Assembly (NCBI GenBank): GCA_934446475.1
Contig: CAKSEH010000001.1
Location: 186,001 to 250,000 of the forward strand
DNA length: 64,000 bases
From: an uncultured Eubacteriales bacterium
GTDB lineage: Bacteria; Bacillota; Clostridia; Oscillospirales; Acutalibacteraceae
Reading direction: 5' to 3'
Below the pieces are notes generated by a model that was not told where the DNA came from, searched no databases, and saw nothing but the letters and a program-made list of their open reading frames with translations. This document shows, one piece after another, positions 1 to 8,814 of the stretch. The first letter of the stretch is position 1. Each line of letters starts with the position of its first letter. Position numbers and translations under genes: made by a program.

Positions 1-190
1 TGTTTTTCTCAAGCACTTTTTTAACTTCTTTGTAAAGTTGCGGGTCACTGTGCATTAAACGCTCAGTAACATCTTTATGTACGGTGGATTTGCTGATTTT
101 AAAAACCTTTGCCGCAGCCCTTACCGTAGCGCCCGTTTCAAGAATATATTCACCAAGCACTACTGCCCTGTCAAGAACCGTATCTCTCAT
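1..190 (-). CDS. spoIIID: Sporulation transcriptional regulator SpoIIID (partial, 3' end outside window)
   Basis: The minus strand from an ATG at 190 reads MRDTVLDRAVVLGEYI, then ATVRAAAKVFKISKSTVHKD and LYKEVKKVLEKN before the window edge. The helix-turn-helix (AAAKVFKISKSTVHKDV) and the opening residues match SpoIIID, the small DNA-binding regulator of mother-cell sigma-E and sigma-K genes. About 63 residues are present of a family length near 85-90, so only the basic C-terminal tail is missing. An AGGAG ribosome binding site lies 8-9 bases before the ATG. It is divergent from radC. Its presence indicates an endospore former. Confidence 0.93.
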   Translation of the reverse strand, partial: MRDTVLDRAVVLGEYILETGATVRAAAKVFKISKSTVHKDVTERLMHSDPQLYKEVKKVLEKN

Positions 191-293
191 ACAATCAACT
201 CCTAAAACGACTATTTGATTATATGAAAAATAACCCGTATGTATGCTTTTTTATCAAAACTCGGTTTTTTCCTTTTTATAATGGAAATTATTG

Positions 294-322
294 TTGATTT
301 TCGCCGGAATATTTAGTATAAT
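294..322 (+). promoter_or_regulatory. Putative sigma-A promoter of radC
   Basis: TTGATT at 294-299 and TATAAT at 317-322 are separated by 17 bases. The predicted transcript would begin around 329, only a few bases before the annotated radC ATG at 334. This makes the radC start uncertain (see the radC entry). Confidence 0.5.
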
Positions 323-333
323 AATGCGGTAAA

Positions 334-1059
334 ATGCCACTTGGGGGAGCGATAGTCACGGGTAATAACACAAATTGTCATACAGGTCACAGAAAACGGG
401 TTCGTGACGAATTTATAGCAAAAGGTTTTGATAAAAACACGCCGCCGCACAAGATACTTGAAATGTTGCTCTTTTACTCTGTTCCTCAGGTTGACACTAA
501 TATTACAGCGCATAATTTAATAAACAGGTTTAAAAGTTTAAACGGTGTCTTTTCCGCCGATATAAATGATCTTAAAAGCGTTGCCGGTATCGGAGAAAAC
601 TCAGCGGTTCTTATAAAGTTGGTTTCAAGTATTATGAACGTCTGTGCCTGCGAAAAAAACAGGATGGTTGTTGATTTTGCTACTACCGACGATATCGGCG
701 AGTATTTGCTCAGAGAATATATCGGTATCAATGTTGAAAAATTAGGTGTTTTGTGCATAGACACTATCGGCAGGAAGTTAGACTTTGAATTCGTTGCGGA
801 AGGCAATATTACGGCGGTCGGCATTTCATCGAGGGATATTATAAGGGTTGCCGTAAACGCAGGAGCAACAAATGTCGTTTTGTGCCATAATCATCCGAAC
901 GGTGTTGCTCTTCCGAGTAATGCGGATGAGGAAGTCACCAAGTTTTTAGCGGATACTTTGTCTCCTGTCGGAATAAGGATACTCGACCACATAATTATTT
1001 CGGGAAACGATTATATTTCAATGGCTCAAAGCCAAAATTACTCATACATTTTTGAATAG
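334..1059 (+). CDS. radC: RadC family JAB-domain protein
   Basis: 241 residues. The N-terminal part (about residues 18-100) holds the UPF0758 helical region with HRKRVRDEF and a helix-hairpin-helix-like AGIGENSAVLI. The C-terminal half is a JAB/MPN-type domain carrying the metal-ligand pattern LCHNHPNG (near residue 185) followed by SNADEEVTK and ILDHIIISG. The family is called RadC, but a direct DNA-repair role is poorly supported. It sits 15 bases before a CDP-alcohol phosphatidyltransferase and is probably co-transcribed with it. The ATG at 334 is nearly leaderless if the promoter at 294-322 is right, while a good Shine-Dalgarno (GGGGGAG, 343-349) lies inside the ORF with no ATG, GTG or TTG in frame after it. 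The exact start is therefore open. Confidence 0.93.
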   Translation: MPLGGAIVTGNNTNCHTGHRKRVRDEFIAKGFDKNTPPHKILEMLLFYSVPQVDTNITAHNLINRFKSLNGVFSADINDLKSVAGIGENSAVLIKLVSSIMNVCACEKNRMVVDFATTDDIGEYLLREYIGINVEKLGVLCIDTIGRKLDFEFVAEGNITAVGISSRDIIRVAVNAGATNVVLCHNHPNGVALPSNADEEVTKFLADTLSPVGIRILDHIIISGNDYISMAQSQNYSYIFE

Positions 1060-1074
1060 GTTGGTGAACGGGGT

Positions 1075-1632
1075 ATGAGGAAAAGCAACGTTGCGAATAT
1101 TATAACCTCTTTGAGGATAGTCGGTGCCGCAGCGCTTTTCTTTTTCAAACTTAAAAGTATTCATTTTTTAGTGATTTATTCTCTTTGCGGACTAAGCGAT
1201 GTGCTTGACGGCACGGTAGCAAGAGCTATGCATATCCAAAGCGACGACGGCGCAAGACTTGACAGTATTGCAGACCTGATTTTTTATTGCGTAATGCTTA
1301 TTAAGGTTATTCCCGCACTCTGGGGAAATGTTTCCGCATTCGTATGGATATTTGCAGGAGTTGTGATAGCGTTAAGGTGCGCAGCGTATATAACGGCTGC
1401 CGCTAAATACCGCCTTTTTGCTTCTGTTCATACATATTTAAATAAACTCACAGGGCTTGCGGTTTTTATTTTGCCGTATCTTATGGCTGTAACCGAACGC
1501 CACACGCTTATATGCATAACGGTTTGCTCAATAGGATTTGCAGCCTCTCTTGAGGAACTGCTTATACATATAGTTTCCGAAAACTATTCACAGTCAAATA
1601 AAATGTTGATAACTGCAATAAAGAACAGATAA
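1075..1632 (+). CDS. CDP-alcohol phosphatidyltransferase family protein
   Basis: 185 residues with several hydrophobic segments. The signature DG-x2-AR-x8-G-x3-D-x3-D is complete around residues 45-68 (DGTVAR, then GARLDSIAD). This is the catalytic motif of integral-membrane enzymes that join a CDP-activated lipid to an alcohol, releasing CMP. PgsA-type phosphatidylglycerophosphate synthase is the closest common role, but the acceptor alcohol cannot be told from sequence. It follows radC by 15 bases with a GGTGAACGGGG leader. The stop codon lies inside the terminator hairpin that follows. Confidence 0.85.
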   Translation: MRKSNVANIITSLRIVGAAALFFFKLKSIHFLVIYSLCGLSDVLDGTVARAMHIQSDDGARLDSIADLIFYCVMLIKVIPALWGNVSAFVWIFAGVVIALRCAAYITAAAKYRLFASVHTYLNKLTGLAVFILPYLMAVTERHTLICITVCSIGFAASLEELLIHIVSENYSQSNKMLITAIKNR

Positions 1633-1664
1633 CGAAGAAATAAAGAGCTTCGTTATCTGTTCTT
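1621..1664. terminator. Bidirectional rho-independent terminator
   Basis: A perfect 17-base inverted repeat (1621-1637 with 1648-1664) followed by a T run separates the convergent CDP-alcohol transferase and PAP2 genes. It overlaps the stop codon of the former. Confidence 0.9.
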
Positions 1665-1666
1665 TT

Positions 1667-2305
1667 TTATTTACGAAAACAGATTTTATATACAATAAGG
1701 TAAGACACCAAAGCAAGCAGACAACCTATTATAACGTCAAGCAGTGAATGTTGCTTTACAAATACCGTTGAAGCACATATCAGCACCATTAAAACAGCCG
1801 AGGTTATCCGCAGGCCTGTTTTTTTTCGCATAAATTCGGGCGAAAACATTGTAAGGTGAATAACCAACGCCTCAAAGCAATGAAGACTCGGGCATGCATT
1901 AACGGGATTATCGCTTGAATAAATGATATTGCAGATAAAGGTAAAAACCCCCTTAACCTCAATGCTTTCCGGTCTTATCCCATAGACAGAAGTAGGATAA
2001 ATCATAAAGACGAGAGTGCATAATATCATTCCCGGAAACAAAGCAAGACATTGCTTTTTAAATTCTCTTTTATCCTTAAAGCACATATAAAGCATCGGAA
2101 GCGGTACATATAAATACCAAATCACATACGGTATTATAAATGCCGGCACAAACGGTATTATATCGTCCGCCGCAAGATGCACCTCGTGATAAGCCAAACC
2201 CATATGCTGCGTTATAAAATACATTATCTCGACCGGTATAAACAGCAAGAAAAGCCATATCTGAGGATTTTCTTTTATAAGTTTTTTAAGAGAAAAGGTT
2301 TTCAA
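1667..2305 (-). CDS. PAP2-superfamily membrane phosphatase/transferase
   Basis: About 212 residues with multiple transmembrane segments. Conserved PAP2 motifs are present in the form seen in inositol-phosphorylceramide synthase-like members: CPSLHCFEA (core PSxH) and KQHSLLDVIIG (HSxxD with the second catalytic histidine). Such enzymes hydrolyse or transfer lipid phosphate groups at the outer membrane face. The start chosen is a TTG at 2305, because GAGGGGG lies just upstream and it leaves 19 bases after the galK stop. An upstream in-frame ATG at 2338 would overlap galK and has a poorly placed ribosome site. It is the last gene of an ackA-galK-PAP2 run. The substrate is unknown. Confidence 0.8.
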   Translation of the reverse strand: MKTFSLKKLIKENPQIWLFLLFIPVEIMYFITQHMGLAYHEVHLAADDIIPFVPAFIIPYVIWYLYVPLPMLYMCFKDKREFKKQCLALFPGMILCTLVFMIYPTSVYGIRPESIEVKGVFTFICNIIYSSDNPVNACPSLHCFEALVIHLTMFSPEFMRKKTGLRITSAVLMVLICASTVFVKQHSLLDVIIGCLLALVSYLIVYKICFRK

Positions 2306-2324
2306 TGCAACCCCCTCGCCGTGC

Positions 2325-3596
2325 TCAGTCAAGCTCATATCCGCCAACAGGACGGATCGCAATTTCAACACAGGAGCCTACGCCGAAAACAGCTTCTATC
2401 ATAGATTTATACTCGGCAAAACGATTTGACGGTATATAACACTGTATGGTTCCGGCAAATCCGCCGCCGTGGACTCTGCAGGCACCCTCACCGTTTAAAA
2501 ACTGCGATGTAAGCGCTATTGCAAGACAAAGGCCCTGTTCCGAGGGATTTGAAGTGGGATAAAGATTTTGAAGATATTTATAAGACGATTCCCCCGACTC
2601 GTTTACAAGCCTTAAAAATGTATTAAAATCCTCTGATTTAAGGGCAGCCTCCTGCTCCTCTACCCTGCGGTTTTCATTAAAGAAATGGAACGCCCTGAGC
2701 ACTGCCCTGTCTCCGCAGGAATTACGCAAAACGGCTATACTTTTATAGAAAGTATCTTCGCTTGCATCCCTTAAAAACTCAACTCCCAGCGCCCTGCTTA
2801 CCTTTTTACACTCTATTGTAACATCTGCATAATCCTGTGTAAGGTCGGCGTGGTTGCCGCCGGTATCGACAACGCAAAGTGTGCATCCGGACTTTTTAAT
2901 ATCGAGCTCTATCTTCTCAACCTTAGGATCTTCGGGATTATTAAAATCGGCATATGTAAAGCCGCCGGAAGAGCTTGCCATCTGGTCAAGCAAACCGCAA
3001 GGCTTGCCGAAAAACTCACGCTCGGCAAACTGTGAATATTTTGCCATGGTAACGGCATCAACCGCTTTATCGTTAAACAGGCCGTTCACAATATTTGCGA
3101 CTAACACTTCAAATGCGGCAGAGGAAGAAAGACCCGACCCTTTAAGTACATTTGATGTTGTGTAAGCATCAAAACCGCCTACGCTGTATCCGTTATTTTT
3201 AAAGGCTGCACAAACTCCCCTTATAAGGGCTGCCGCTCTCCCTGTTTCGCTTTTTATTATCTCAAGTTCGCCTAAATCAATCTCATCCATAGGATAACCT
3301 TCGGATTTTATGCGAACAGTACCTGAACCGTTTGCACTGACGATGGCTATAACATCAAGGTCAACGCTTCCGGCAAGCACTTCACCGTGCTGATGGTCGG
3401 TATGATTTCCGCCGACTTCTGTTCTGCCCGGTGCGGAAAACAGACGAATATTATCACGGTTGCCGTAGAGGTCCTCAAATTCCTCAAGGGCTTTAATATA
3501 ACGCTCTGCCGCTTTTGCCTCGTCCCCGTAAAGCATCTTGAATTTTTCGTTAAAACCGCCGCTTTTGATTTTCAGAATAACTTCAGATATATTCAT
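2325..3596 (-). CDS. galK: Galactokinase (GHMP kinase family)
   Basis: 423 residues. The galactokinase signature near the N-terminus appears as APGRTEVGGNHTDHQHGEV, the GHMP ATP-binding motif as KGSGLSSSAAFEVL (about residue 150), and the C-terminal motif as VHGGGFAGTIQCY. The enzyme phosphorylates galactose at C1, the first step of the Leloir pathway. It follows ackA by 23 bases in the same direction. No galT or galE lies nearby, so the clade-level substrate (galactose or a related sugar) is inferred from the family only. Confidence 0.87.
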   Translation of the reverse strand: MNISEVILKIKSGGFNEKFKMLYGDEAKAAERYIKALEEFEDLYGNRDNIRLFSAPGRTEVGGNHTDHQHGEVLAGSVDLDVIAIVSANGSGTVRIKSEGYPMDEIDLGELEIIKSETGRAAALIRGVCAAFKNNGYSVGGFDAYTTSNVLKGSGLSSSAAFEVLVANIVNGLFNDKAVDAVTMAKYSQFAEREFFGKPCGLLDQMASSSGGFTYADFNNPEDPKVEKIELDIKKSGCTLCVVDTGGNHADLTQDYADVTIECKKVSRALGVEFLRDASEDTFYKSIAVLRNSCGDRAVLRAFHFFNENRRVEEQEAALKSEDFNTFLRLVNESGESSYKYLQNLYPTSNPSEQGLCLAIALTSQFLNGEGACRVHGGGFAGTIQCYIPSNRFAEYKSMIEAVFGVGSCVEIAIRPVGGYELD

Positions 3597-3619
3597 AACA
3601 TTGCTCCGTAACTAAAATT

Positions 3620-4819
3620 TTAAAGCTTTGAAACTATTTCAAGCGTGTCTCTTGCTATCGCAAGCTCCTCGTTGGTTGGAATGACAAATATATCAACCTT
3701 ACTGTCGGGCGTTGATATTTTTACTTCTTTACCTCTGAGTTTATTTATTTCACTGTCGATACGAACGCCTATAAATCCGAGATTATCGCAAACATATTTA
3801 CGAAGCTCGGGATCGTTTTCACCTATACCGCCGGTAAATGCTATAGCGTCTACTCCGTTCATAGCCGCAATATACGAGCCTACGAACTTAAGAATTTCAT
3901 ATCTCTGCATATCGACCGCAAGCTTAGCTCTTTGATTGCCTGCCGCAGCTGCTGCGCCTACGTCCCTGTTATCGTTTGAAATGCCGGAAATTCCGAGCAT
4001 ACCGGACTTTTTATTGCATATTGTGTTTACATCTGCGGGAGAAAGATGCTCTTTTTCTGCCAAATATGTGAGTGCCGAGGGGTCAAGCGTCCCGGAACGG
4101 GTGCCCATCATAAAGCCGTCAAGCGGAGTAAATCCCATAGAGGTATCAATGCAGACTCCATCCTTAACAGCCGTTATTGAGCAGCCGTTTCCGAGATGGC
4201 AGGTTATTATTTTAAGATCCGCCTTAGGCTTGTTTTCAAGAGCAGCCACACGGTCGCTGACAAAACGGTGAGATGTACCGTGAGCCCCGTATTTCCTTAT
4301 CTGATACTTTTCATAATATTCATAAGGGAGAGGATACATATAAGCCTTGGGGGGCATTGTCTGATGAAATGAAGTATCAAACACAACGACCTGGGGAATC
4401 TTATCGCCGAATGTCTTTATGCAGGCACGGATAGCCAAAACATGAGCGGGATTGTGAAGGGGCGCCATAGCACCGAGTTCTTCTATCTGCTCAATAACCT
4501 TTTCATTTACAAGGCAAGAACCTTTAAATATTGCTCCGCCCTGAACTATTCTGTGGCCTATTGCGGATATCTCATCAAATGAGTCTATAACTTTAGCCTC
4601 GCTCTTTGTCAAAGCGTAAACAACCGCTTCAAACGCCTCACTGTGGGTGGGCATAGGTGTTTCGGCTTCGTATTTTCTGCCGTCTGCCGCCTTATGGGAT
4701 ATAGCTCCCGTTACGCCTATTCTTTCGCACAGTCCCTTTGCGAGAACCTTCTCGTCATCCATATCGATAAGCTGATACTTAAGAGAAGAGCTTCCTGCGT
4801 TTACAACAAAAATTTTCAT
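3620..4819 (-). CDS. ackA: Acetate kinase
   Basis: 399 residues, the normal family length. The N-terminus (KIFVVNAGSSSLKYQLID), HRIVQGGAIF, the GAHGTSHRFVSDR motif and FTGGIGENDPELR are all hallmark acetate kinase segments. It interconverts acetyl phosphate and acetate with ATP formation, the usual energy-yielding end of anaerobic fermentation. No pta is adjacent. It leads an apparent operon with galK and the PAP2 gene and is divergent from tmcAL, whose product also uses acetate. Confidence 0.97.
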   Translation of the reverse strand: MKIFVVNAGSSSLKYQLIDMDDEKVLAKGLCERIGVTGAISHKAADGRKYEAETPMPTHSEAFEAVVYALTKSEAKVIDSFDEISAIGHRIVQGGAIFKGSCLVNEKVIEQIEELGAMAPLHNPAHVLAIRACIKTFGDKIPQVVVFDTSFHQTMPPKAYMYPLPYEYYEKYQIRKYGAHGTSHRFVSDRVAALENKPKADLKIITCHLGNGCSITAVKDGVCIDTSMGFTPLDGFMMGTRSGTLDPSALTYLAEKEHLSPADVNTICNKKSGMLGISGISNDNRDVGAAAAAGNQRAKLAVDMQRYEILKFVGSYIAAMNGVDAIAFTGGIGENDPELRKYVCDNLGFIGVRIDSEINKLRGKEVKISTPDSKVDIFVIPTNEELAIARDTLEIVSKL

Positions 4820-4940
4820 ATTCTTTCCCTCTTAACATTTTTAGTGTTGAAAACAAATAAGTTCTATGTTAAACTATCTAACATATGATATAATATTTTT
4901 ACGGATATTTCAAGTATTATTTAAAATCGGAGGAATCATA

Positions 4941-6113
4941 TTGGCGGTAACTGGTATAATAGCGGAATTTAATCCTCTGCACAACGGTCATAAACTGCTT
5001 ATCGATGCGGCAAAGCAAGGTTCAAACACGGTTGCGTGCGTTATAAGCGGTAATTTTGTCCAGCGTGGCGATACTGCCGTTATATCAAAAATCAAAAGAG
5101 CTCAGGCGGCGCTTATGTGCGGCGTTGATATAGTAGCGGAACTCCCTGTTTTGTGGTCGATGTCAACGGCTCAGAACTTTGCCGTAGGAGCGGTCTCCCA
5201 GCTTTACGCACTCGGATGCGACGAAATTATTTTCGGAAGCGAATGCGGGGATATCGAAAAACTCATTAATGCCGCCGATATCCTTTTATCGGACAAGTTC
5301 GCATTTGAAGTGTCAAAAGCCGTAAAAGAAGGCTGCACATTTGCCCTTGCAAGGCAAAATGCCGCCGTATCGCTCGGTGCACACGAAGATGTTTTTAAAT
5401 TGCCGAACGATAATCTCGCAGTAGAATACATTCTTGCCGCAAAAAAGCTCAGATTGCCGCTTTCTTTCAGATGCATAAAGCGTGAAGGAGCGAGACACGA
5501 CAGTAAAGTGTCAAGCGGATGTTTTGTATCTTCGTCTCTCATAAGAGAAAGGCTTATCGGCGGTGACATTGCTTATGCCGAACGCTTTATGCCGATACAG
5601 ATGAGAGGATTTATAACACCGGAAATGATATCCGATATTAAGAGAATAGAAACCGCTGTTCTCGCTGTTTTAAGGCTCAAAACCCCCGAAGATTTTAAAA
5701 ATCTTCCCGATATAAGCGAAGGCATAGAAAACAAGCTTTATTTTTCGGTGAGGGTGGCTTCGGGGCTTGATGAACTGTATAATATGATAAAATCAAAGAG
5801 ATACACGCTTGCGAGAGTGCGCAGGCTTGTTCTTTCAGCCGCCCTCGGTTTAAACGGCAGCGTTTTTATGACACAGCCGCCGTATGTCAGGGTTCTCGGC
5901 TTCTCCCCTCTCGGAGAGGCTCATCTCCGGCAGCATAAATCTTTTACGCCGATAATAACAAGAGCGGCGGCAATAAAGCAGCTTGACGATCCGGCAAAGC
6001 TCGTTTTTGACTGCGAATGCAAGGCTACAGATCTGTATTCCCTATCGCTTAGAAATCCACAGGAATGCGGATATGAGTATAAATATAAATTACTGAAAAC
6101 GGAGTGTATGTAA
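4941..6113 (+). CDS. tmcAL: tRNA(Met) cytidine acetate ligase
   Basis: About 390 residues. The start AVTGIIAEFNPLHNGHKLL carries the nucleotidyltransferase HxGH motif typical of TmcAL (formerly DUF795/YlbM); SGNFVQRGD and GIIAEFNP are family signatures. TmcAL activates acetate with ATP and forms N4-acetylcytidine at the wobble base of elongator tRNA-Met. The TTG at 4941 is chosen because GGAGG lies 7-8 bases upstream and it matches the family N-terminus; the longer ORF back to 4866 adds an unrelated hydrophobic stretch. A TGATATAAT extended -10 (TATAAT at 4889-4894) is upstream. The stop overlaps the next gene's ATG. Confidence 0.93.
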   Translation: MAVTGIIAEFNPLHNGHKLLIDAAKQGSNTVACVISGNFVQRGDTAVISKIKRAQAALMCGVDIVAELPVLWSMSTAQNFAVGAVSQLYALGCDEIIFGSECGDIEKLINAADILLSDKFAFEVSKAVKEGCTFALARQNAAVSLGAHEDVFKLPNDNLAVEYILAAKKLRLPLSFRCIKREGARHDSKVSSGCFVSSSLIRERLIGGDIAYAERFMPIQMRGFITPEMISDIKRIETAVLAVLRLKTPEDFKNLPDISEGIENKLYFSVRVASGLDELYNMIKSKRYTLARVRRLVLSAALGLNGSVFMTQPPYVRVLGFSPLGEAHLRQHKSFTPIITRAAAIKQLDDPAKLVFDCECKATDLYSLSLRNPQECGYEYKYKLLKTECM

Positions 6114-7045
6114 TGGTAACAGTTAAGGAAATCGAATCATATAAAGATTTCGGAAGAGTTGTAAGCATTTCAAACGGAGTTATAAAGGCTTATGTGACCG
6201 TTGATATCGGTCCGAGAATTATTTATTTCGGATTTGAAAACGGACAAAACATAATGAGAGACGACAGAGCATCCTTCGGGAACCTTTCCGACGAAAAGTT
6301 TGAAACATTCTTCGGAAAGGGCAAAAAATGGGAAAACCTCGGCGGTCACAGAATATGGCTTTCTCCCGAATCGTATCCTGAAACCTATTATCCCGATGAC
6401 GCACCGGTTTCTTATGCCAAGACCGATTTCGGCGCAGTATTTACTCCGAATCCCGAAACCGAGAACGGGGTTGCAAAAACTCTCGAGATAAAAATGGATC
6501 CCGATGATTCGAATATGCAGGTAATAATGACTGTTAAAAACATAAGCGAAAAACCGCTTGATTTTGCTATTTGGGGACTTACCGTATCCGCTCTCGGAGG
6601 AAATCTTATTATCCCGATGAACGATAACGATACCGGACTTCTTTCAAACAGAATAATATCGGTCTGGCCCTACACCGATATGAGCGACAGCAGAATTTAC
6701 TGGGGTAAAAAATATGTCACACTCAGGCAGGAAAGCACTGCCGACACTGCAATAAAACTCGGATTTGACCTTAACAAAGGCAGTGTTTACTATTGTCTCG
6801 GAGACGATGTGTTTACAAAGAGCTACGATACAAATCATCCCGACGGAAAATATCCTGACGGCGGCTGTTCGTTTGAGACATATACCTGCAACAATTTTAC
6901 CGAAGTTGAATCGCTCAGCGAATTAAAGACGGTAGCTGTGGGACAGACCGTTTCAAACACCGAACACTGGAGTCTTTGCAAAAAGCCCTGCGAAGTTGAT
7001 TTCAAAGACGATAATTCAATCGAAAATTTCCTCAAAAATCTTTAA
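6113..7045 (+). CDS. DUF4380-like / galactose-mutarotase-fold protein
   Basis: 310 residues. Beta-rich sequence with GPRIIYFGF near the start and the stretch GGHRIWLSPESYP, which I recognise from DUF4380 proteins of the galactose mutarotase-like superfamily. No signal peptide or membrane segment, so probably cytoplasmic. The start is the ATG at 6113, which shares its A with the TAA stop of tmcAL, with GGAG nine bases upstream; a GTG at 6104 would extend the protein by three residues. Translational coupling with tmcAL is likely, but no functional link is known. Biochemical role unknown. Confidence 0.75.
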   Translation: MVTVKEIESYKDFGRVVSISNGVIKAYVTVDIGPRIIYFGFENGQNIMRDDRASFGNLSDEKFETFFGKGKKWENLGGHRIWLSPESYPETYYPDDAPVSYAKTDFGAVFTPNPETENGVAKTLEIKMDPDDSNMQVIMTVKNISEKPLDFAIWGLTVSALGGNLIIPMNDNDTGLLSNRIISVWPYTDMSDSRIYWGKKYVTLRQESTADTAIKLGFDLNKGSVYYCLGDDVFTKSYDTNHPDGKYPDGGCSFETYTCNNFTEVESLSELKTVAVGQTVSNTEHWSLCKKPCEVDFKDDNSIENFLKNL

Positions 7046-7051
7046 TTTTTT

Positions 7052-7086
7052 TACGGATTTGCAAAAAATTGCAAGTCCGTATTTTT
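7052..7086 (+). terminator. Rho-independent terminator
   Basis: A 13-base stem (7052-7064 with 7069-7081, one G-U pair), an AAAA loop and a T run directly after the DUF4380-like gene. Confidence 0.9.
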
Positions 7087-7141
7087 ATAATTTAAAAGAA
7101 TAAGAAACACAGCGCCGTTAATAATATATTCGGTGATTGAA

Positions 7142-7750
7142 ATGAAAGGTGTATTAAAGGCAATACTTACAACGGCAGTGTGTGCTGCGCTCTTTCTCTC
7201 GGCGTTTTTATTTTATACGAATATGAACGGTAAAAAGACGGAGAAAACAGAAGCAAAAGACAACAGTGTTCCTTATTACAAAAGCACTCCCGATGATTGC
7301 GGAGTGCTGGTTGAATTCCCCGACGAAACAGGTTGTGTCGTATACTTTGATTTCACAAAGGAAAGTATAACCGCAATTTTTACCGACGATGTCAAAAGTG
7401 TGGGAAAGAGCTTCAGAGGATATTCGGTCGACTATACTCTGTGCGCCGATTATGACCTCTTAAGCGGAATAATAGACCGCAGCGGCGGTGTCGATCTCAA
7501 TTTGAAGGGCAGTCTCCTGAGGTATACGGGGGTTCAGATAACCGATATACTTTCGGGCATAGGCGATCCGACATCTATAAGAGGAATCGTAGCAAAAGCG
7601 ATCTTTAAAAGCATATCGGAAAACGGCGTGACGAATGATGATATCGTTTATATAATAGAAAACAGCAAAACCGACCTTTCTGTTCCCGTATGTTTAAGCT
7701 GGCCGGAATATCTTAAGAATATGTGCAGAAATGCAAGTGTTATAAACTAA
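7142..7750 (+). CDS. Membrane-anchored protein of unknown function, weakly LytR-like
   Basis: About 202 residues. An N-terminal hydrophobic segment (AILTTAVCAALFLSAFLFY, residues about 8-26) suggests a signal anchor with an extracellular domain. The segment DYDLLSGIIDRSGGVDLNL resembles the loop before the conserved Gly-Gly-Val of LytR-CpsA-Psr proteins, but the catalytic arginines of that family are not evident, so the relation is tentative. ATG 7142 is preferred over GTG 7133 because GGTGA lies 5 bases before it. A terminator hairpin follows. Function not assigned. Confidence 0.6.
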   Translation: MKGVLKAILTTAVCAALFLSAFLFYTNMNGKKTEKTEAKDNSVPYYKSTPDDCGVLVEFPDETGCVVYFDFTKESITAIFTDDVKSVGKSFRGYSVDYTLCADYDLLSGIIDRSGGVDLNLKGSLLRYTGVQITDILSGIGDPTSIRGIVAKAIFKSISENGVTNDDIVYIIENSKTDLSVPVCLSWPEYLKNMCRNASVIN

Positions 7751-7751
7751 A

Positions 7752-7784
7752 AAATTGCGGTCAAAAAGACCGCAGTTTTTTATA
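7752..7784 (+). terminator. Rho-independent terminator
   Basis: An 11-base stem (7752-7762 with 7768-7778), AAAAA loop and T6 run, placed immediately after the preceding stop codon. Confidence 0.88.
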
Positions 7785-7800
7785 TTGTATTGTCTAATCA

Positions 7801-8079
7801 TTATAAATATTCGATTTTATAATCTCCACCGAAGGAAATATATGTTTTAAGGGCTATGTTATCATTTTCTCCGTTTACGGTAAATGTAAAATAAGATTCC
7901 TTTAAAAAAGTTTTGAGCGTGGGTTTGAATGTAAGCGTATGCGTTCCGGAAATATCGGAAGAAAACCTTAGGACCCCGCCGTTTGAAAGAGTTCCGACAA
8001 AGACATTATCCAAAAACACATTATGATTTTGCGCACCGCCGCCGAACCGCTTTTCACGCATTATTGTAAAATTAACCAA
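7801..8079 (-). CDS. Small beta-rich hypothetical protein
   Basis: 92 residues, not recognised. It reads as alternating beta strands (VNFTIMREKRF, HNVFLDNVFVGTLSNGG, HTLTFKP, FTFTVNG), similar in style to small Ig-like or PEGA-type beta sandwiches. The start is a TTG at 8079 with GGGAAG upstream; an ATG at 8061 is possible but would cut the first strand. It ends a three-gene run controlled from 9392-9437 (two DUF4352-domain proteins, then this). Confidence 0.55.
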   Translation of the reverse strand: MVNFTIMREKRFGGGAQNHNVFLDNVFVGTLSNGGVLRFSSDISGTHTLTFKPTLKTFLKESYFTFTVNGENDNIALKTYISFGGDYKIEYL

Positions 8080-8103
8080 ATCTTATGCTTCCCTTCAATA
8101 ATA

Positions 8104-8814
8104 CTATTTTGAAAAAACAAACATTGCCGAACTGCCTGAAAGCCATTCGGATTTAACCTCAAGGTCTATTTTAGACCAGTTTTCGGGTACTTCAAGCGCA
8201 TACCAACCCATAAGCTTTTTACCTGCCGCAATCTCACCGTCAAGCGTGCCTTCATCAAAAGCGACATTAGCGTTGAGCGAAAAATCACATTTTATATCAT
8301 CGGCATAGGCGGTAAATAACATAAGGCTGCTTACATATTGTTCTTCATTTGAAATATTCTCTATTATGAATTTAATACCCACAAACGTTTTTCCGCTCTG
8401 GGGTTTAACGTGTTTCGTGCCGTCGTACTCTTTAATCTCGATTGCAGTAAATTTAAGATTTTCAAACACTGCGGTTTCATTAAGACCGAAAGTATCTCCG
8501 GCATCATCCTTTATTGCACTTGCTGCGGCAGAGGTCCGGCTTGCTGTATGAGTGCTGTTTTTATTCCCATCAGCGTCAAGATTTAAAACTTTATAAACGC
8601 CGAACCAGACAGCGAGTATAGAAACTATTGAGAGCAGTGTTGTTATTATAACACCAACGCCCCTATGAGGCACCGATGATGAATTGCTCGTTTCTCTTAT
8701 AGGTGTAACGGCGACTGTACCGCAGTTTGGGCAGACATCCATATCCGAACTGTAAAAATGCTTACAGTTTTTACATTTTATTGTTTCCATCATTGTATTT
8801 ACCGGAGCGCTCAT
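8104..8814 (-). CDS. Zinc-ribbon membrane protein with DUF4352-type domain
   Basis: About 236 residues. A zinc ribbon (CKNCKHFYSSDMDVCPNCG) near the N-terminus is followed by one transmembrane segment (GVIITTLLSIVSILAVWFGV), a Ser/Thr/Ala-rich linker and a C-terminal DUF4352-like immunoglobulin-type domain (FGLNETAVFENLKF to the end). The topology suggests a cytoplasmic zinc ribbon and an external domain. The ATG at 8814 overlaps the preceding TGA (ATGA), indicating coupling. The last ~390 bases are nearly identical to the end of the upstream lipoprotein gene, so the domain was duplicated recently. Function unknown. Confidence 0.75.
   Translation of the reverse strand: MSAPVNTMMETIKCKNCKHFYSSDMDVCPNCGTVAVTPIRETSNSSSVPHRGVGVIITTLLSIVSILAVWFGVYKVLNLDADGNKNSTHTASRTSAAASAIKDDAGDTFGLNETAVFENLKFTAIEIKEYDGTKHVKPQSGKTFVGIKFIIENISNEEQYVSSLMLFTAYADDIKCDFSLNANVAFDEGTLDGEIAAGKKLMGWYALEVPENWSKIDLEVKSEWLSGSSAMFVFSK

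Noticed and set aside
4866..4940. N-terminal extension of tmcAL
   Set aside because: The extra 25 residues are hydrophobic and not family-like; GGAGG and the conserved start place translation at TTG 4941.
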